Of a stretch of DNA of 64,000 nucleotides, positions 18,658-27,563 are shown one piece after another (within the stretch, counting starts at the first letter, position 1; each line of letters opens with the position of its first letter). The stretch is from positions 62,001 through 126,000 of the forward strand of contig JASDSY010000005.1 of assembly GCA_041441465.1 (NCBI GenBank). The letters run 5' to 3'. A program made the position numbers and the translations under genes. Under the pieces are notes generated by a model. It was not told the DNA's origin. It worked only from the letters and a program-made list of their open reading frames with translations, and searched no databases. The DNA is from JASDSY01 sp041441465 (lineage in GTDB: Bacteria; Muiribacteriota; UBA9980).

Positions 18658-18743
18658 GATTGAAACGCTCCATATAATGATGAATTAAAATTCTTTTTTT
18701 TATAATCTATAAATCGTGCGCTGCGTAATTTTTAAGCGCGGTA

Positions 18744-20801
18744 TTAATGCCGTGCCACGAATAAAAGCGTCAGCAGTGTTATGAAAATATATAAAAGGTA
18801 AACGTGTACATAACCTACTTGCATTTTTTTCATGTAATTAGAAAGTATCAGCACAAAACGCGTGAGCGGCTTATAAAAATAATACTCAAAAAACGGCACG
18901 GCAGTCTGCGTGTATGTGACTTTTTTGGTGATGTAGCGGTCCTGGTTGTGTTTTACTTCGATTTCGGTACGCGGCCTGTATATTTTTTTGAAAACGACCA
19001 TGAGCGGCTGGGAATAAGATTCAGGCGTGTATTCCATGGTCGAGTCAATGTCGGCTCCGCAGCTCCATGTTTCGTAAACCCTTATTTTCATCTTTGAATA
19101 CATGAATGAGAATATGAATTTGAGGCCGAGCGTCATCGCAATTAAGACGCAGAATACGAATATCGGCGATATCGATGCGAATTCCCTGTGCATAGGCACC
19201 AGGTAAGACGAATTGTACGTAAAAAAGTCGCTGCCCGCGATTTTACAGCCGCTCAACGCTGTGACAGCGTATTTTAAATTCGGAATCAGAAGCGGCGAGA
19301 AAATGCCGAATACGAAACAAAATATCGTAAGTATGAGCATGGAAATTTTCATTAAATACGGTACTTCTTCAGGCGTATGCTGATATTTATGTTTTTCGCG
19401 GTTTTTAGCCAGGAATATCGAAAACATTCCGCGCACCGCGCCGAAGCAGGCCAGCGACGAGGCCAGGGCCAGCATCGCGCCGGCGAGCGGCACGCATATC
19501 TTAATTATAGTAAGCTGGCTTTTTAATGTTAAAAGTATAGACTGGAATGTCAGCCATTCCGATATAAATCCGGCCATCGGCGGAAGCGACGCCATGCTCA
19601 TGGCGCCCATTAGAAAATAAAATGAAGTATAAGGCATCTTATTTATAAGGCCGCCCATTTTATCCATGTCGGTTTCGTGAGTGGCGTAGATTACGGCGCC
19701 CGAATTCAAAAATAAAAGCGATTTAAAAAGGGCGTGCGCTATGATATGGTAAAAAAGCGCCGTTATCGCGAATGCGGAAAATTCTATTTTACCGAGCGTT
19801 CTAAGTATTATGGCGCAGGATATGCCGGTAAAAATTATGCCTACGTTTTCAATTGTCGAGTATGCCAGAGATTTTTTCAGGTTTGTTTCAACTACGGAAT
19901 ACATTATTCCAAGAAGCGTGGTTATGGAAGCTATTACTAAAAGCGAAATTCCGCACCAGATATTAAGCGTTCCGAGAAACTCGAAGTTGAATCTTAAGAA
20001 TCCATAGATAGCGACTTTGACCATTACGCCGGACATAAGCGCGGAAATATGCGCGGGCGCCTGGGGATGCGCCAGCGGGAGCCATATATGGAGCGGCACG
20101 ATACCCGCTTTGGTGCCGAATCCTATTAAAAGCATTATGAAAAGAGATGTTTTAAGCGTATCTGAAAACGTCGACGCTATTATGTAATCTTTGAAATCGA
20201 AACTTCCGGAATAAGAGTACATGATACCGAAAAATGTCAATAAAAATGCGGTGCCGAAGTGTGTCATTATAAGATAAGTAAAGCCTGCGGTACGTGTTTT
20301 GGGATTTTCATGCTCGGTCATTACCAGAAAGTAGGAAACAAGCGACATTAATTCCCAGAATATTAAAAACACCACGGCGTGGTTTGAAACTATGACCATT
20401 GCCATGGCGATTATAAAAATAGGGAAGAAGAAAAGTATCGAGGTGATTTCGCTGTCTTTATATTCCCTTATGTAACTTGCGGAATAAAGCGAGCATATGA
20501 TCGAGATAAAATATATGATCGACAGGAAAAAGGCTGAAACTGATGATATGCGTATCAATTCGCTGTTTTGCGTTGATATAAATGTCAGTATGTCGTAATT
20601 GGCCTGATAGGATATGTCCATGCCGAACGCGAGCACTGCGAGTGAGAACAGCAATCCGGTAAGGCCGCCTGCTATATTAAAAAAAGTCGCTGTGCGGATT
20701 GATAAATCTTTTTGTTTTTTCAATAATATCGGAATAAACGAGCTTGCCAAAAAAATTAAAGTGGATGTGACGAAAAATAAAAAAACCATTGGCTTAGCCA
20801 T
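18744..20801 (-). CDS. Hydrogenase-4 membrane subunit B (HyfB/HycC-like, NuoL family)
   Basis: 685 residues. The antiporter core has Glu in FWELMSLVSYFLVM and Lys in GFGTKAGIVPLHIWLPLAHP and MSGVMVKVAIYG. The C-terminal extension with TWSCGADIDSTMEYTPESYS is typical of HycC/HyfB. I moved the start to ATG 20801, preceded by GGAGG (8 nt spacing); the TTG at 20816 overlaps that site. First gene of the hydrogenase cluster, with a strong promoter upstream. Confidence 0.92.
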   Translation of the reverse strand: MAKPMVFLFFVTSTLIFLASSFIPILLKKQKDLSIRTATFFNIAGGLTGLLFSLAVLAFGMDISYQANYDILTFISTQNSELIRISSVSAFFLSIIYFISIICSLYSASYIREYKDSEITSILFFFPIFIIAMAMVIVSNHAVVFLIFWELMSLVSYFLVMTEHENPKTRTAGFTYLIMTHFGTAFLLTFFGIMYSYSGSFDFKDYIIASTFSDTLKTSLFIMLLIGFGTKAGIVPLHIWLPLAHPQAPAHISALMSGVMVKVAIYGFLRFNFEFLGTLNIWCGISLLVIASITTLLGIMYSVVETNLKKSLAYSTIENVGIIFTGISCAIILRTLGKIEFSAFAITALFYHIIAHALFKSLLFLNSGAVIYATHETDMDKMGGLINKMPYTSFYFLMGAMSMASLPPMAGFISEWLTFQSILLTLKSQLTIIKICVPLAGAMLALASSLACFGAVRGMFSIFLAKNREKHKYQHTPEEVPYLMKISMLILTIFCFVFGIFSPLLIPNLKYAVTALSGCKIAGSDFFTYNSSYLVPMHREFASISPIFVFCVLIAMTLGLKFIFSFMYSKMKIRVYETWSCGADIDSTMEYTPESYSQPLMVVFKKIYRPRTEIEVKHNQDRYITKKVTYTQTAVPFFEYYFYKPLTRFVLILSNYMKKMQVGYVHVYLLYIFITLLTLLFVARH

Positions 20802-20896
20802 TGGTATTTCCTCCAAACGTAGATTGACTGTTGAATTGTTAAGGCTGTCCGTACGGATCGTATGACGATTTTTTAGTTACGGGCAAAAGCGTGGTT

Positions 20897-20925
20897 ATTA
20901 TATCATAGGCTATTTTAAAAAGCAA
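20897..20925 (-). promoter_or_regulatory. Sigma70-type promoter of the hydrogenase cluster
   Basis: On the minus strand: TTGCTT (20925-20920), 17-bp spacer, perfect TATAAT (20902-20897). The predicted leader before hyfB is about 90 nt. The repeat element at 20966-21125 ends about 40 bp upstream of the -35 box. Confidence 0.78.
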
Positions 20926-20965
20926 TAGTTTTTAAAATTTATTTTAATTTTTTACTAATTAATTG

Positions 20966-21125
20966 TCGGCCGCAAATGATATTATATAATTATATTATAA
21001 ATTTGTGCGGTCGATTGCCGTGTTTCATCGAACGCGCAGCGGGCGATGAAACTAAAAAACACAAAACAGCAAAATCAAACGACAATATCGCAAAAGCAAC
21101 TGTAGATATAGCCGGGATTAAAAAG
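20966..21125 (+). repeat. Structured dispersed repeat, copy 1
   Basis: About 160 bp, roughly 75% identical by eye to 44560-44720 read on the opposite strand. It contains an 8-bp stem (20966-20973 with 21007-21014) around an AT-rich loop, then a 9-bp stem GTTTCATCG/CGATGAAAC (21022-21030 with 21044-21052) around a near-invariant GC-rich loop, then an A-rich tail ending GGATTAAAAAG. Between copies the first stem keeps pairing through a G-C to A-T swap and a G-U to G-C change. An open frame crosses it but is not conserved in copy 2 (1-nt indel). Confidence 0.82.
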
Positions 21126-21128
21126 AGG

Positions 21129-21174
21129 GTTCTGGGGAAATCAAAGGGGCATTGCTCCTTTGTGTTCCCCGAAC
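21129..21174. repeat. Strong stem-loop directly after repeat copy 1
   Basis: Stem arms 21129-21150 and 21154-21174 pair almost completely (GTTC/GAAC, GGGGAA/TTCCCC, CAAAGG/CCTTTG, GC/GC) with one bulge and a two-base mismatch; the loop is ATT. An AAAAA run follows, so it is a poor + strand terminator. It could end holA transcription on the minus strand, but there is no T-run there either. Confidence 0.65.
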
Positions 21175-21271
21175 AAAAATTGCAAGCATCATCATTAATC
21201 AATGCCCGCGATTATTTTTTGATGCGAGCAGCGATTTGCAGTGATTGCCGATAGAAATAATAAATGTCCGG

Positions 21272-22537
21272 TTATTTTCTGGTGAATATGGAGATGAAGA
21301 TTCTGAAAAGTTCTTCCTTCACTATTTCAGGCCTCTGGTCGACCCTTAAAATGCCGCGTTTTACGCGGACATCGACGCTGTAAAGCCTGTTAAGAAGCTC
21401 GAATAATTCGTCTTCTTTATAGTTTTTAGAATAATAAATAGCGTTTAAAGTGTTCTGTGTGACGGCGTAAAGCAGGTCATAGCGTGAATCCGGCCTGAAC
21501 AGCGGATAATTGGTCGAGAAAACCTCGCAGTAGTGTTTTAATTTCGCTATGCAGTCGTTTGCGTGGGCAAAGCGCTGGTAGCCGGTTTTGCGGCGCATGC
21601 CTTCGGCGAATTCGGCGGCTATTTTAAAGACACCGCTGCCGAGCTTTTCGTTTGATTCTTTTAAAAATACGGCTGACAGCATATTTCTGAATATAGACAT
21701 AAGCCTCATTACAAGCGGCATATAATGGACGCCTTTGCCCAGGAGCTCTTCGAGGATCGATACGAGCGATTTTAAATTTCGTGTAAAAATAGCGTTATCA
21801 AGTTCGTTCATAACCTGAAAAGAGTCGGGATTGAAGAAAAATTCGACGTTTTCCTCGATGTGCGAGGTTTCTATCTCGGCTGCTTCATGGCATAAAACCG
21901 AAAGTCTTTTTATTTCGGAATTTATCTGGTACATATCGCCGCGGCACCGTGAAACTAGTTCTGAAATTGCGTCATCGGTGAAGTTCTTGCCTGTGCGTCC
22001 GGCGACAGCCGTGGTAAAAGTCATGATATCGTTTTCATATAGTTTTTTGCAGTTTATTATATGAAAATGCTTTATTACTTTGGTTACCGCGGCGGAAATT
22101 TTTTTCGAGCCGTATGGAATTATTGTCAGCTTGGAAGAGGCTTCATCGGTTTTACCGAGGTTTGAAATATAATTCACGAATCTTTTGGTAACAGGATCGT
22201 CGGCGGTTAAGTCTTCAAGGCCGCGCAGTACTATTATTTCGAAACTTTCGTCGGCGAAAAGGCCGAGCGTGCTTTCGCCGGAAAAAAAATCATCGGCGTT
22301 AAAGCTGTCGTCGGAGCAGTGAAACCGCTTGACCGTTACTGAAGGATATTCTTTTTGCGCCATCTTTTTAAGTACTATAAGCGACTGGTCGAGGCAGTCC
22401 TCGATTGAAAAGCCTTCTTCGCCGTAGATAAGGATATTCGTTTTTAAGCTAAGGTTAGTGAGTGCTTTCGAAAAATCCTTGGGATATATAAATTCATTTT
22501 CAGGAGCTCTTTTTGAATATGCGGCTTTACCGGCCAT
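21272..22537 (-). CDS. holA: DNA polymerase III delta subunit
   Basis: A 421-residue clamp-loader subunit that opens the beta clamp. The N-terminal ATPase-like region (NILIYGEEGFSIEDCLDQ), ADESFEIIVLRGLEDL and the middle block ISELVSRCRGDMYQINSEIKRL match HolA. The length is somewhat above average (~340 aa), with a short extra N-terminal region. It lies alone between the repeat-bearing intergenic region and cvpA. Sequence divergence is high, but fold motifs and order are consistent. Confidence 0.82.
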   Translation of the reverse strand: MAGKAAYSKRAPENEFIYPKDFSKALTNLSLKTNILIYGEEGFSIEDCLDQSLIVLKKMAQKEYPSVTVKRFHCSDDSFNADDFFSGESTLGLFADESFEIIVLRGLEDLTADDPVTKRFVNYISNLGKTDEASSKLTIIPYGSKKISAAVTKVIKHFHIINCKKLYENDIMTFTTAVAGRTGKNFTDDAISELVSRCRGDMYQINSEIKRLSVLCHEAAEIETSHIEENVEFFFNPDSFQVMNELDNAIFTRNLKSLVSILEELLGKGVHYMPLVMRLMSIFRNMLSAVFLKESNEKLGSGVFKIAAEFAEGMRRKTGYQRFAHANDCIAKLKHYCEVFSTNYPLFRPDSRYDLLYAVTQNTLNAIYYSKNYKEDELFELLNRLYSVDVRVKRGILRVDQRPEIVKEELFRIFISIFTRK

Positions 22538-22743
22538 ATTTCACCTTTATTTTATTAACTTAGTGAAATTTAATTCGTGATGGAGTTTGTCCAACAATCA
22601 AAAAATTCCATTAAGTTGATTGTTTACTATTTTTAGGTTACTGTTTGGGGCGTGTTATAAATTTTTTATTTTGTCTGTTGCGGTAACGATATTTATAGAA
22701 ATTCCAATGGTATTATTTTAAAGTATAACAGCGGGTTTGGCAA

Positions 22744-23655
22744 TTATTTTTTTTCCTCGTCAGGGAGGCGTTCGATTGTTCCGTACCCGTTTGTTTTTTC
22801 GGCCGGAACTTTCCGGCTGCCCGTAATTTTTTCGAAATTCTTTTTTACTGCGTCTATTTGTCTGGTATCGAGCAAATGCGTCTCGCCTGATTTTGCGCTG
22901 TCAGCGCCGGTATCATTTAATAATTTCGCAAGATCTACCTGTTTAACCATTTGTAAAATTTCAGGGTCGTTCATCAATGATAAAAACTTCTGGTTCGACA
23001 TGAGCGAAACGAAGTCCTTGTTTAAAACGGCTTTTTTGATTTCAGGGTCGTTTGCTATTTCCTGTACTTTCGGGTGGCTTACGATATTTTGGACCTGCGG
23101 GTTATTGGCGATCAGTGCCGAGTTTTTTTCGGGATTTTGTGCGAGTTTATCGGCGGCTTCAAGCAGTTCGCGGTCTCCGAAAAGTCCCATTATAAAAGGC
23201 TGGACTAATTTCGAAACCGTTACGAAAAACGAGCCGTCAAGCGCCGCTTTCGGCTGCGGCCCGAGCGGCAGCAAAAGCAGAGAAACGCCTATAACCAGGC
23301 ACACAATACCGCTTTTGACAAACCCTATGACCATGCCGGCCGTTTTGTTTGCGCTCGTAAGTTCCGGCGATTCCGATATTTGCTTATTTACAAGCCATTT
23401 TAAAATCTTAAGTCCGGCGTATACTGCTGCGAAAACCATTATGAATGCGCAGATATATGCCGCGACATTTGATATCCCGAGCTGTTTGACAAGCACCGCG
23501 GCTACGTTGCCGTATACTTTTAAGGAAATAGCCAGAATTATTATAAGCCCGGCAAGGCTGAACAGTTCGTTCACGCCTCCCGCGAAATATCCCCATATTA
23601 CGCAGAAAATCATATAAGCTAACAGCGAAAAATCTATATATTCCGGTTTAAGCAA
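22744..23655 (-). CDS. CvpA-family membrane protein with repeated C-terminal tail
   Basis: Residues 1-165 are CvpA-like: four hydrophobic helices with FAGGVNELFSLAG and VNKQISESPELTSANKTAGMVIGFVKSGIV. CvpA affects purine or colicin V-related membrane functions. Residues ~170-250 carry at least four degenerate repeats of the form NPxVQxIxxxPxVQEIxxDPEI, like STI1-type Asn/Asp-Pro repeats. The start is TTG 23655, preceded by AGGTG. It lies 260 bp downstream of pheT. Confidence 0.78.
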   Translation of the reverse strand: MLKPEYIDFSLLAYMIFCVIWGYFAGGVNELFSLAGLIIILAISLKVYGNVAAVLVKQLGISNVAAYICAFIMVFAAVYAGLKILKWLVNKQISESPELTSANKTAGMVIGFVKSGIVCLVIGVSLLLLPLGPQPKAALDGSFFVTVSKLVQPFIMGLFGDRELLEAADKLAQNPEKNSALIANNPQVQNIVSHPKVQEIANDPEIKKAVLNKDFVSLMSNQKFLSLMNDPEILQMVKQVDLAKLLNDTGADSAKSGETHLLDTRQIDAVKKNFEKITGSRKVPAEKTNGYGTIERLPDEEKK

Positions 23656-23914
23656 AAATTCACCTTTTAAATTTAATATTTGTAATAAAACCGTATCGAT
23701 AAACTGGAAATAAAATTTAGAATATTATCTAAAACGGCTTAATTTTCTTTTATTTCTTATAATTTAGGTATAATTAAATTTGTTAATCAATCCATAAAAG
23801 CAAAATTTAATTTTGGGGATGGCCGATGTCAAGTGTTTTGTGTTTTTGCGGCAGGTTTGATTTTTTTAGCGGAAAGGGAAAGAATTATTCCTTCGCCTTT
23901 CCATTATTTAAAAT

Positions 23915-26392
23915 TTAAGCTCTAAGTTCGCCGCCGAGTTTTTCCTTGATAGCGGAAATTATTTCTTCGAAGCTTTTCTTGGTTTCTGCGTCATTAAGAG
24001 TTCCTTCGTTGCTCTGGAATGTGAGAGTAAACGCCACGCTCTTTTTGTCGGAAGCGACTTTTTCGCCGGTATATTCATCGAACGGTGTTACTTTTACGAG
24101 GTTTTTACCGCCGATTTTATAGCAGAGTTTTTCGATTTCCGAATAAGTTTTGTCTTTTGAGATCAGCACTGCAAGATCGTAAACGCTTGCCGGGAATTTT
24201 GACGGATACTTCAATCTGAACGGCTTACTGAGGTTTTCAATGAAAGGCGCCGTGTTTAATTCGAAAATCAAGACTTCGCGCGAATAATCGATATCGAAAT
24301 TTTTGGCTATCTCGGGGTGCAGCACTCCGGCGTAACCTATAATTTCACCTGATTTGAGGCATATTGCCGCTGATTTTTTAGGATGTAATATTTTTGAATA
24401 ATCGTTAACAGGCTTGAAATCGATTTTTAGTTTGAAAGCGGTAATTAGATTTTCAATAACGCCTTTTAATCTGTAAAAATCGTAATCTTTTTTGGAGGCG
24501 TTCCATTGGTTTTCGTCGGCGCGCCCGTACATTAAACCTGTTACAAGCTGCGTTTCCACGATCGGATGGAGTTTTCCGTCAACGGGAATGGCCGGAATAT
24601 GCTTTGTTTTGAAATCTTCTTCACTTATGTAGTTTTTGGCCAGCTTATATGTCTTGCCTATTTCGAATAATCTTATGTTTTCATATTTCTGGTTGTTATT
24701 ATAAAGCATTGTGTTTAAAAGGCCGTAAAGCATTGACGGGCGCATGATCGAATACTCGGATCCAAGCGGATTTCTTATTTTGACTAAATTAGACTCTTCG
24801 CAGCCAGCGAATTTTATTTTTTCGAGGTCGTTTTTGCCGAGGAACGAATAGTTCATGCACTGGCAAAATCCTGAATTAATAAAAAATTCGGTGAGCTTTC
24901 TTACTGTGTCATATGAGCTTTCGATCGGCTTTGAGTATGGATATGAAACTTCGACATCGTTAACCTTATTGTAACCGTAAATTCGTAAAAATTCCTCATA
25001 AAGGTCGCAGACATAGTTTATGTCGTGACGGTACGGAGGCGCGGTCAGGCGAAGCTCGGCACCGTGTTTTTCTATTTTGAAGTTTAATTTTTGGAATATG
25101 TCGAGCACTTCGTTTTCTTCGAATTTTTGACCGACAAACTGACTTAAATCCTCGGTTGTCATTTTCAGCGTATTAAGCGGCAGCGTTTTTTCGCCGTTAT
25201 CCAGGATTTCAGAATATACTACTGCGCCCGGGGATAATGCCTGGATCAGGGAAGCCAGCGCGTTGATAACATATTCTGAATTTTGAATATTTATTCCGCG
25301 GGTGAATCTTTGCGATGATTCCGAAACCAGGTTTAATTTTTTCGAGGTTTTTCTGACGGATATTGCGTTAAAAGTCGCCACTTCAAGTAATATAGCGGTG
25401 GTATTTTCATCGACTTCTGAATTTTTTCCGCCCATTACGCCGGCTATGGCCTGAGGCTTGTCCTGCGAGCATATCAAAAGCATTTCATTTGTCAATTGAT
25501 ATGATTTGTTGTCTATCGCAGTTATGGTTTCATTTTCAACTGCGCGTCTTACGTTAATTTCGGAAGCGGGAAGTTTGTTGAGGTCGAATGCGTGCGACGG
25601 ATGGCCGTACATATATGTTATGAAATTCGTTACGTCGACGATATTATTAACAGAACGCATTCCAATATTTTCAAGCGTTTTTACAAGCCATTCAGGCGAT
25701 GCGCCGATTTTCACGTTTTCGATTACGCGTGCGCAGTAACGCGGGCAAAGATCTTTGGCGGCTATGCTGATTTTTATTTTGTCTTTTGTCTTTTTCGATA
25801 CGCATTCGCTGAATTTATATTCAGGCATTTTCAGCGCGCGTCCGTATATGGCCGAAAGTTCGCGTGCTATGCCGAGAACGCTCATGCAGTCGCCGCGCTG
25901 CGCTGTTACGTCGATATCGAAAAGCCAGTCGTTAAGCCCCATGAACGCGGCGAATTCCTCGCCTACAGGGGTTTCTTTCGGAAGTATCATAAGACCTGAC
26001 GATTCTTTGGCCAGGCCGAGTTCTTTTTGCGAGCAGAGCATTCCGCATGACTGAACTCCGCGGAGTTTCGCTTCCTTTATTTCAAGGCCGCACGGAAGAT
26101 TGGCCCCTACCGTTGCGACAGGAACTATGTCGCCTTCTATCATGTTTTTGGCGCCGCAAACGATCGAAAGCGTTTTTGATTTTATGTTGACAGTGCAGAC
26201 TGTCAATTTTTCGGCGTCCGGGTGTTTTTCGATTTTTTCGATCTTGCCGGTATATACTTTTTCATAACCTTTGCCAAGGTTTTCGACGGCGTCGACTTTA
26301 AGTCCGGCGAATGTAAGGCTGTCAGCGATTTCACGCGCAGTCAGTCCGGTTAAGTCGATTAATTTATTTAATGAACTTAGAAGTACCTTCAT
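23915..26392 (-). CDS. pheT: Phenylalanyl-tRNA synthetase beta subunit
   Basis: 825 residues, the normal bacterial length. It contains the N-terminal EMAP/tRNA-binding domain (KIEKIEKHPDAEKLTVCTVNI; residues ~40-150), B3/B4 editing region (HAFDLNKLP), B5 domain, catalytic-like domain (PLGSEYSIMRPSMLYGLL) and C-terminal FDX-ACB anticodon-binding domain (KYPSKFPASVYDLAVLI). GGGAG precedes the ATG. Partner of pheS, 124 bp upstream. Confidence 0.97.
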   Translation of the reverse strand: MKVLLSSLNKLIDLTGLTAREIADSLTFAGLKVDAVENLGKGYEKVYTGKIEKIEKHPDAEKLTVCTVNIKSKTLSIVCGAKNMIEGDIVPVATVGANLPCGLEIKEAKLRGVQSCGMLCSQKELGLAKESSGLMILPKETPVGEEFAAFMGLNDWLFDIDVTAQRGDCMSVLGIARELSAIYGRALKMPEYKFSECVSKKTKDKIKISIAAKDLCPRYCARVIENVKIGASPEWLVKTLENIGMRSVNNIVDVTNFITYMYGHPSHAFDLNKLPASEINVRRAVENETITAIDNKSYQLTNEMLLICSQDKPQAIAGVMGGKNSEVDENTTAILLEVATFNAISVRKTSKKLNLVSESSQRFTRGINIQNSEYVINALASLIQALSPGAVVYSEILDNGEKTLPLNTLKMTTEDLSQFVGQKFEENEVLDIFQKLNFKIEKHGAELRLTAPPYRHDINYVCDLYEEFLRIYGYNKVNDVEVSYPYSKPIESSYDTVRKLTEFFINSGFCQCMNYSFLGKNDLEKIKFAGCEESNLVKIRNPLGSEYSIMRPSMLYGLLNTMLYNNNQKYENIRLFEIGKTYKLAKNYISEEDFKTKHIPAIPVDGKLHPIVETQLVTGLMYGRADENQWNASKKDYDFYRLKGVIENLITAFKLKIDFKPVNDYSKILHPKKSAAICLKSGEIIGYAGVLHPEIAKNFDIDYSREVLIFELNTAPFIENLSKPFRLKYPSKFPASVYDLAVLISKDKTYSEIEKLCYKIGGKNLVKVTPFDEYTGEKVASDKKSVAFTLTFQSNEGTLNDAETKKSFEEIISAIKEKLGGELRA

Positions 26393-26516
26393 AAATTTCT
26401 CCCTTTAATAAAAAAATATCGTAAATAAAAAAATAATTTTCGAGATATAAAAAATTATCAACAGCTTCCATAAAATGCTTGCTAATACGGTAATCTGGAG
26501 TTTATGCCGAACTATA

Positions 26517-27539
26517 TTAAAATTGTTCGCAGAGCCTCAAGTCGTTTACATAGAAATCCCTGATATCGGTTATGCCGTATTTGAGCATAGCAATTCTTTC
26601 GACACCCATTCCGAATGCGAAGCCGCGGTAAACTTCAGGGTCGATGTTGCCGTTTTTCAATACGTTCGGGTGGACCATTCCGGCGCCCATAATTTCGAGA
26701 AAGCCGCTGCCTTTGCATACGCCGCAGCCTTTGCCCCCGCATGCGAAACATTCCACGTCAACTTCGGCCGACGGTTCGGTGAATGGAAAATAAGACGACC
26801 TGAATATTACTTTTCTGTCGGCGCCAAAAAATTCCTTGCAAAACGACGTGATTACGCCTTTGAAAGCCGCAAAATTCGTTACTTTATCGACTAACAATCC
26901 TTCGATTTGGTGGAAAACGGGAGAGTGCGATGCGTCGACTTCGTCGAAACGATAAACTCTTCCCGGCGCGACTATTTTGATAGGCGGCTTGTTGTTTAAC
27001 ATTGTCCTTACCTGTACGCCGGAAGTATGCGTCCTTAAAACAGTGTTGTCAGAAATGTAAAACGAGTCCTGCGCGTCGCGGGCCGGATGCCAGTCGAACA
27101 TATTAAGCGCGTCGAAGTTTATGTAATCTGTTTCTATATCCGGGCCTTCGCTGACGGAGAAACCCAGTCTTTCAAATACTTTAACTATATCGTCCATTGT
27201 TTTGGCGATAGGGTGGATGTGGCCGCTTTCATGAAATTTGCCCGGCAGCGTAACATCGCAATATGCCGCGTTCAGTTTTTCATTCATGAGTTTCGCGTTC
27301 AGAGAGTTCTCGAATTGACAGATGCCGTCTTCAACTATTTTCTTTACGCTGTTTATTTTTTCGCCGTATGCTTTTCTTTCGTCGGGGTTGATTTTTCCCA
27401 TTTCTTTAAATAGTGAAGTAACGGCGCCTTTCTTGCCTATAAAATCGACCTTGACCGCGTCCAGATCGGCCGTCGTAACGGCGCTTTTTATGCGCGAATC
27501 AAAATCCTTTAAAATTTGAGATAAACTGGTTTCGTCCAT
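26517..27539 (-). CDS. pheS: Phenylalanyl-tRNA synthetase alpha subunit
   Basis: 340 residues. The N-terminal coiled coil (tRNA binding) is followed by the class II synthetase core: motif 2 region SHSPVFHQIEGLLVD, FRSSYFPFTEPSAEVDV and motif 3 GMGVERIAMLKYGI. A four-Cys loop (CFACGGKGCGVCKGSGF) is seen in many bacterial PheS. It lies 24 bp downstream of the rRNA methyltransferase gene, a frequent arrangement. Confidence 0.97.
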   Translation of the reverse strand: MDETSLSQILKDFDSRIKSAVTTADLDAVKVDFIGKKGAVTSLFKEMGKINPDERKAYGEKINSVKKIVEDGICQFENSLNAKLMNEKLNAAYCDVTLPGKFHESGHIHPIAKTMDDIVKVFERLGFSVSEGPDIETDYINFDALNMFDWHPARDAQDSFYISDNTVLRTHTSGVQVRTMLNNKPPIKIVAPGRVYRFDEVDASHSPVFHQIEGLLVDKVTNFAAFKGVITSFCKEFFGADRKVIFRSSYFPFTEPSAEVDVECFACGGKGCGVCKGSGFLEIMGAGMVHPNVLKNGNIDPEVYRGFAFGMGVERIAMLKYGITDIRDFYVNDLRLCEQF

Positions 27540-27563
27540 AAAACACTTCCCTTTTAAATTGGA

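Noticed and set aside
12791..20816. NADH dehydrogenase (complex I) operon
   Set aside because: Subunits match HyfB, C, E, F, G and I in order, the large subunit has the RVCGVC metal motif and NuoC is fused to NuoD; no nuoE/F/G or nuoA/J/K set is present.
20976..21254. 92-codon open frame across repeat copy 1
   Set aside because: The homologous copy at 44560-44720 has a 1-nt indel and an early stop in the matching frame, while the stems are conserved; the region is a structured repeat, not a gene.
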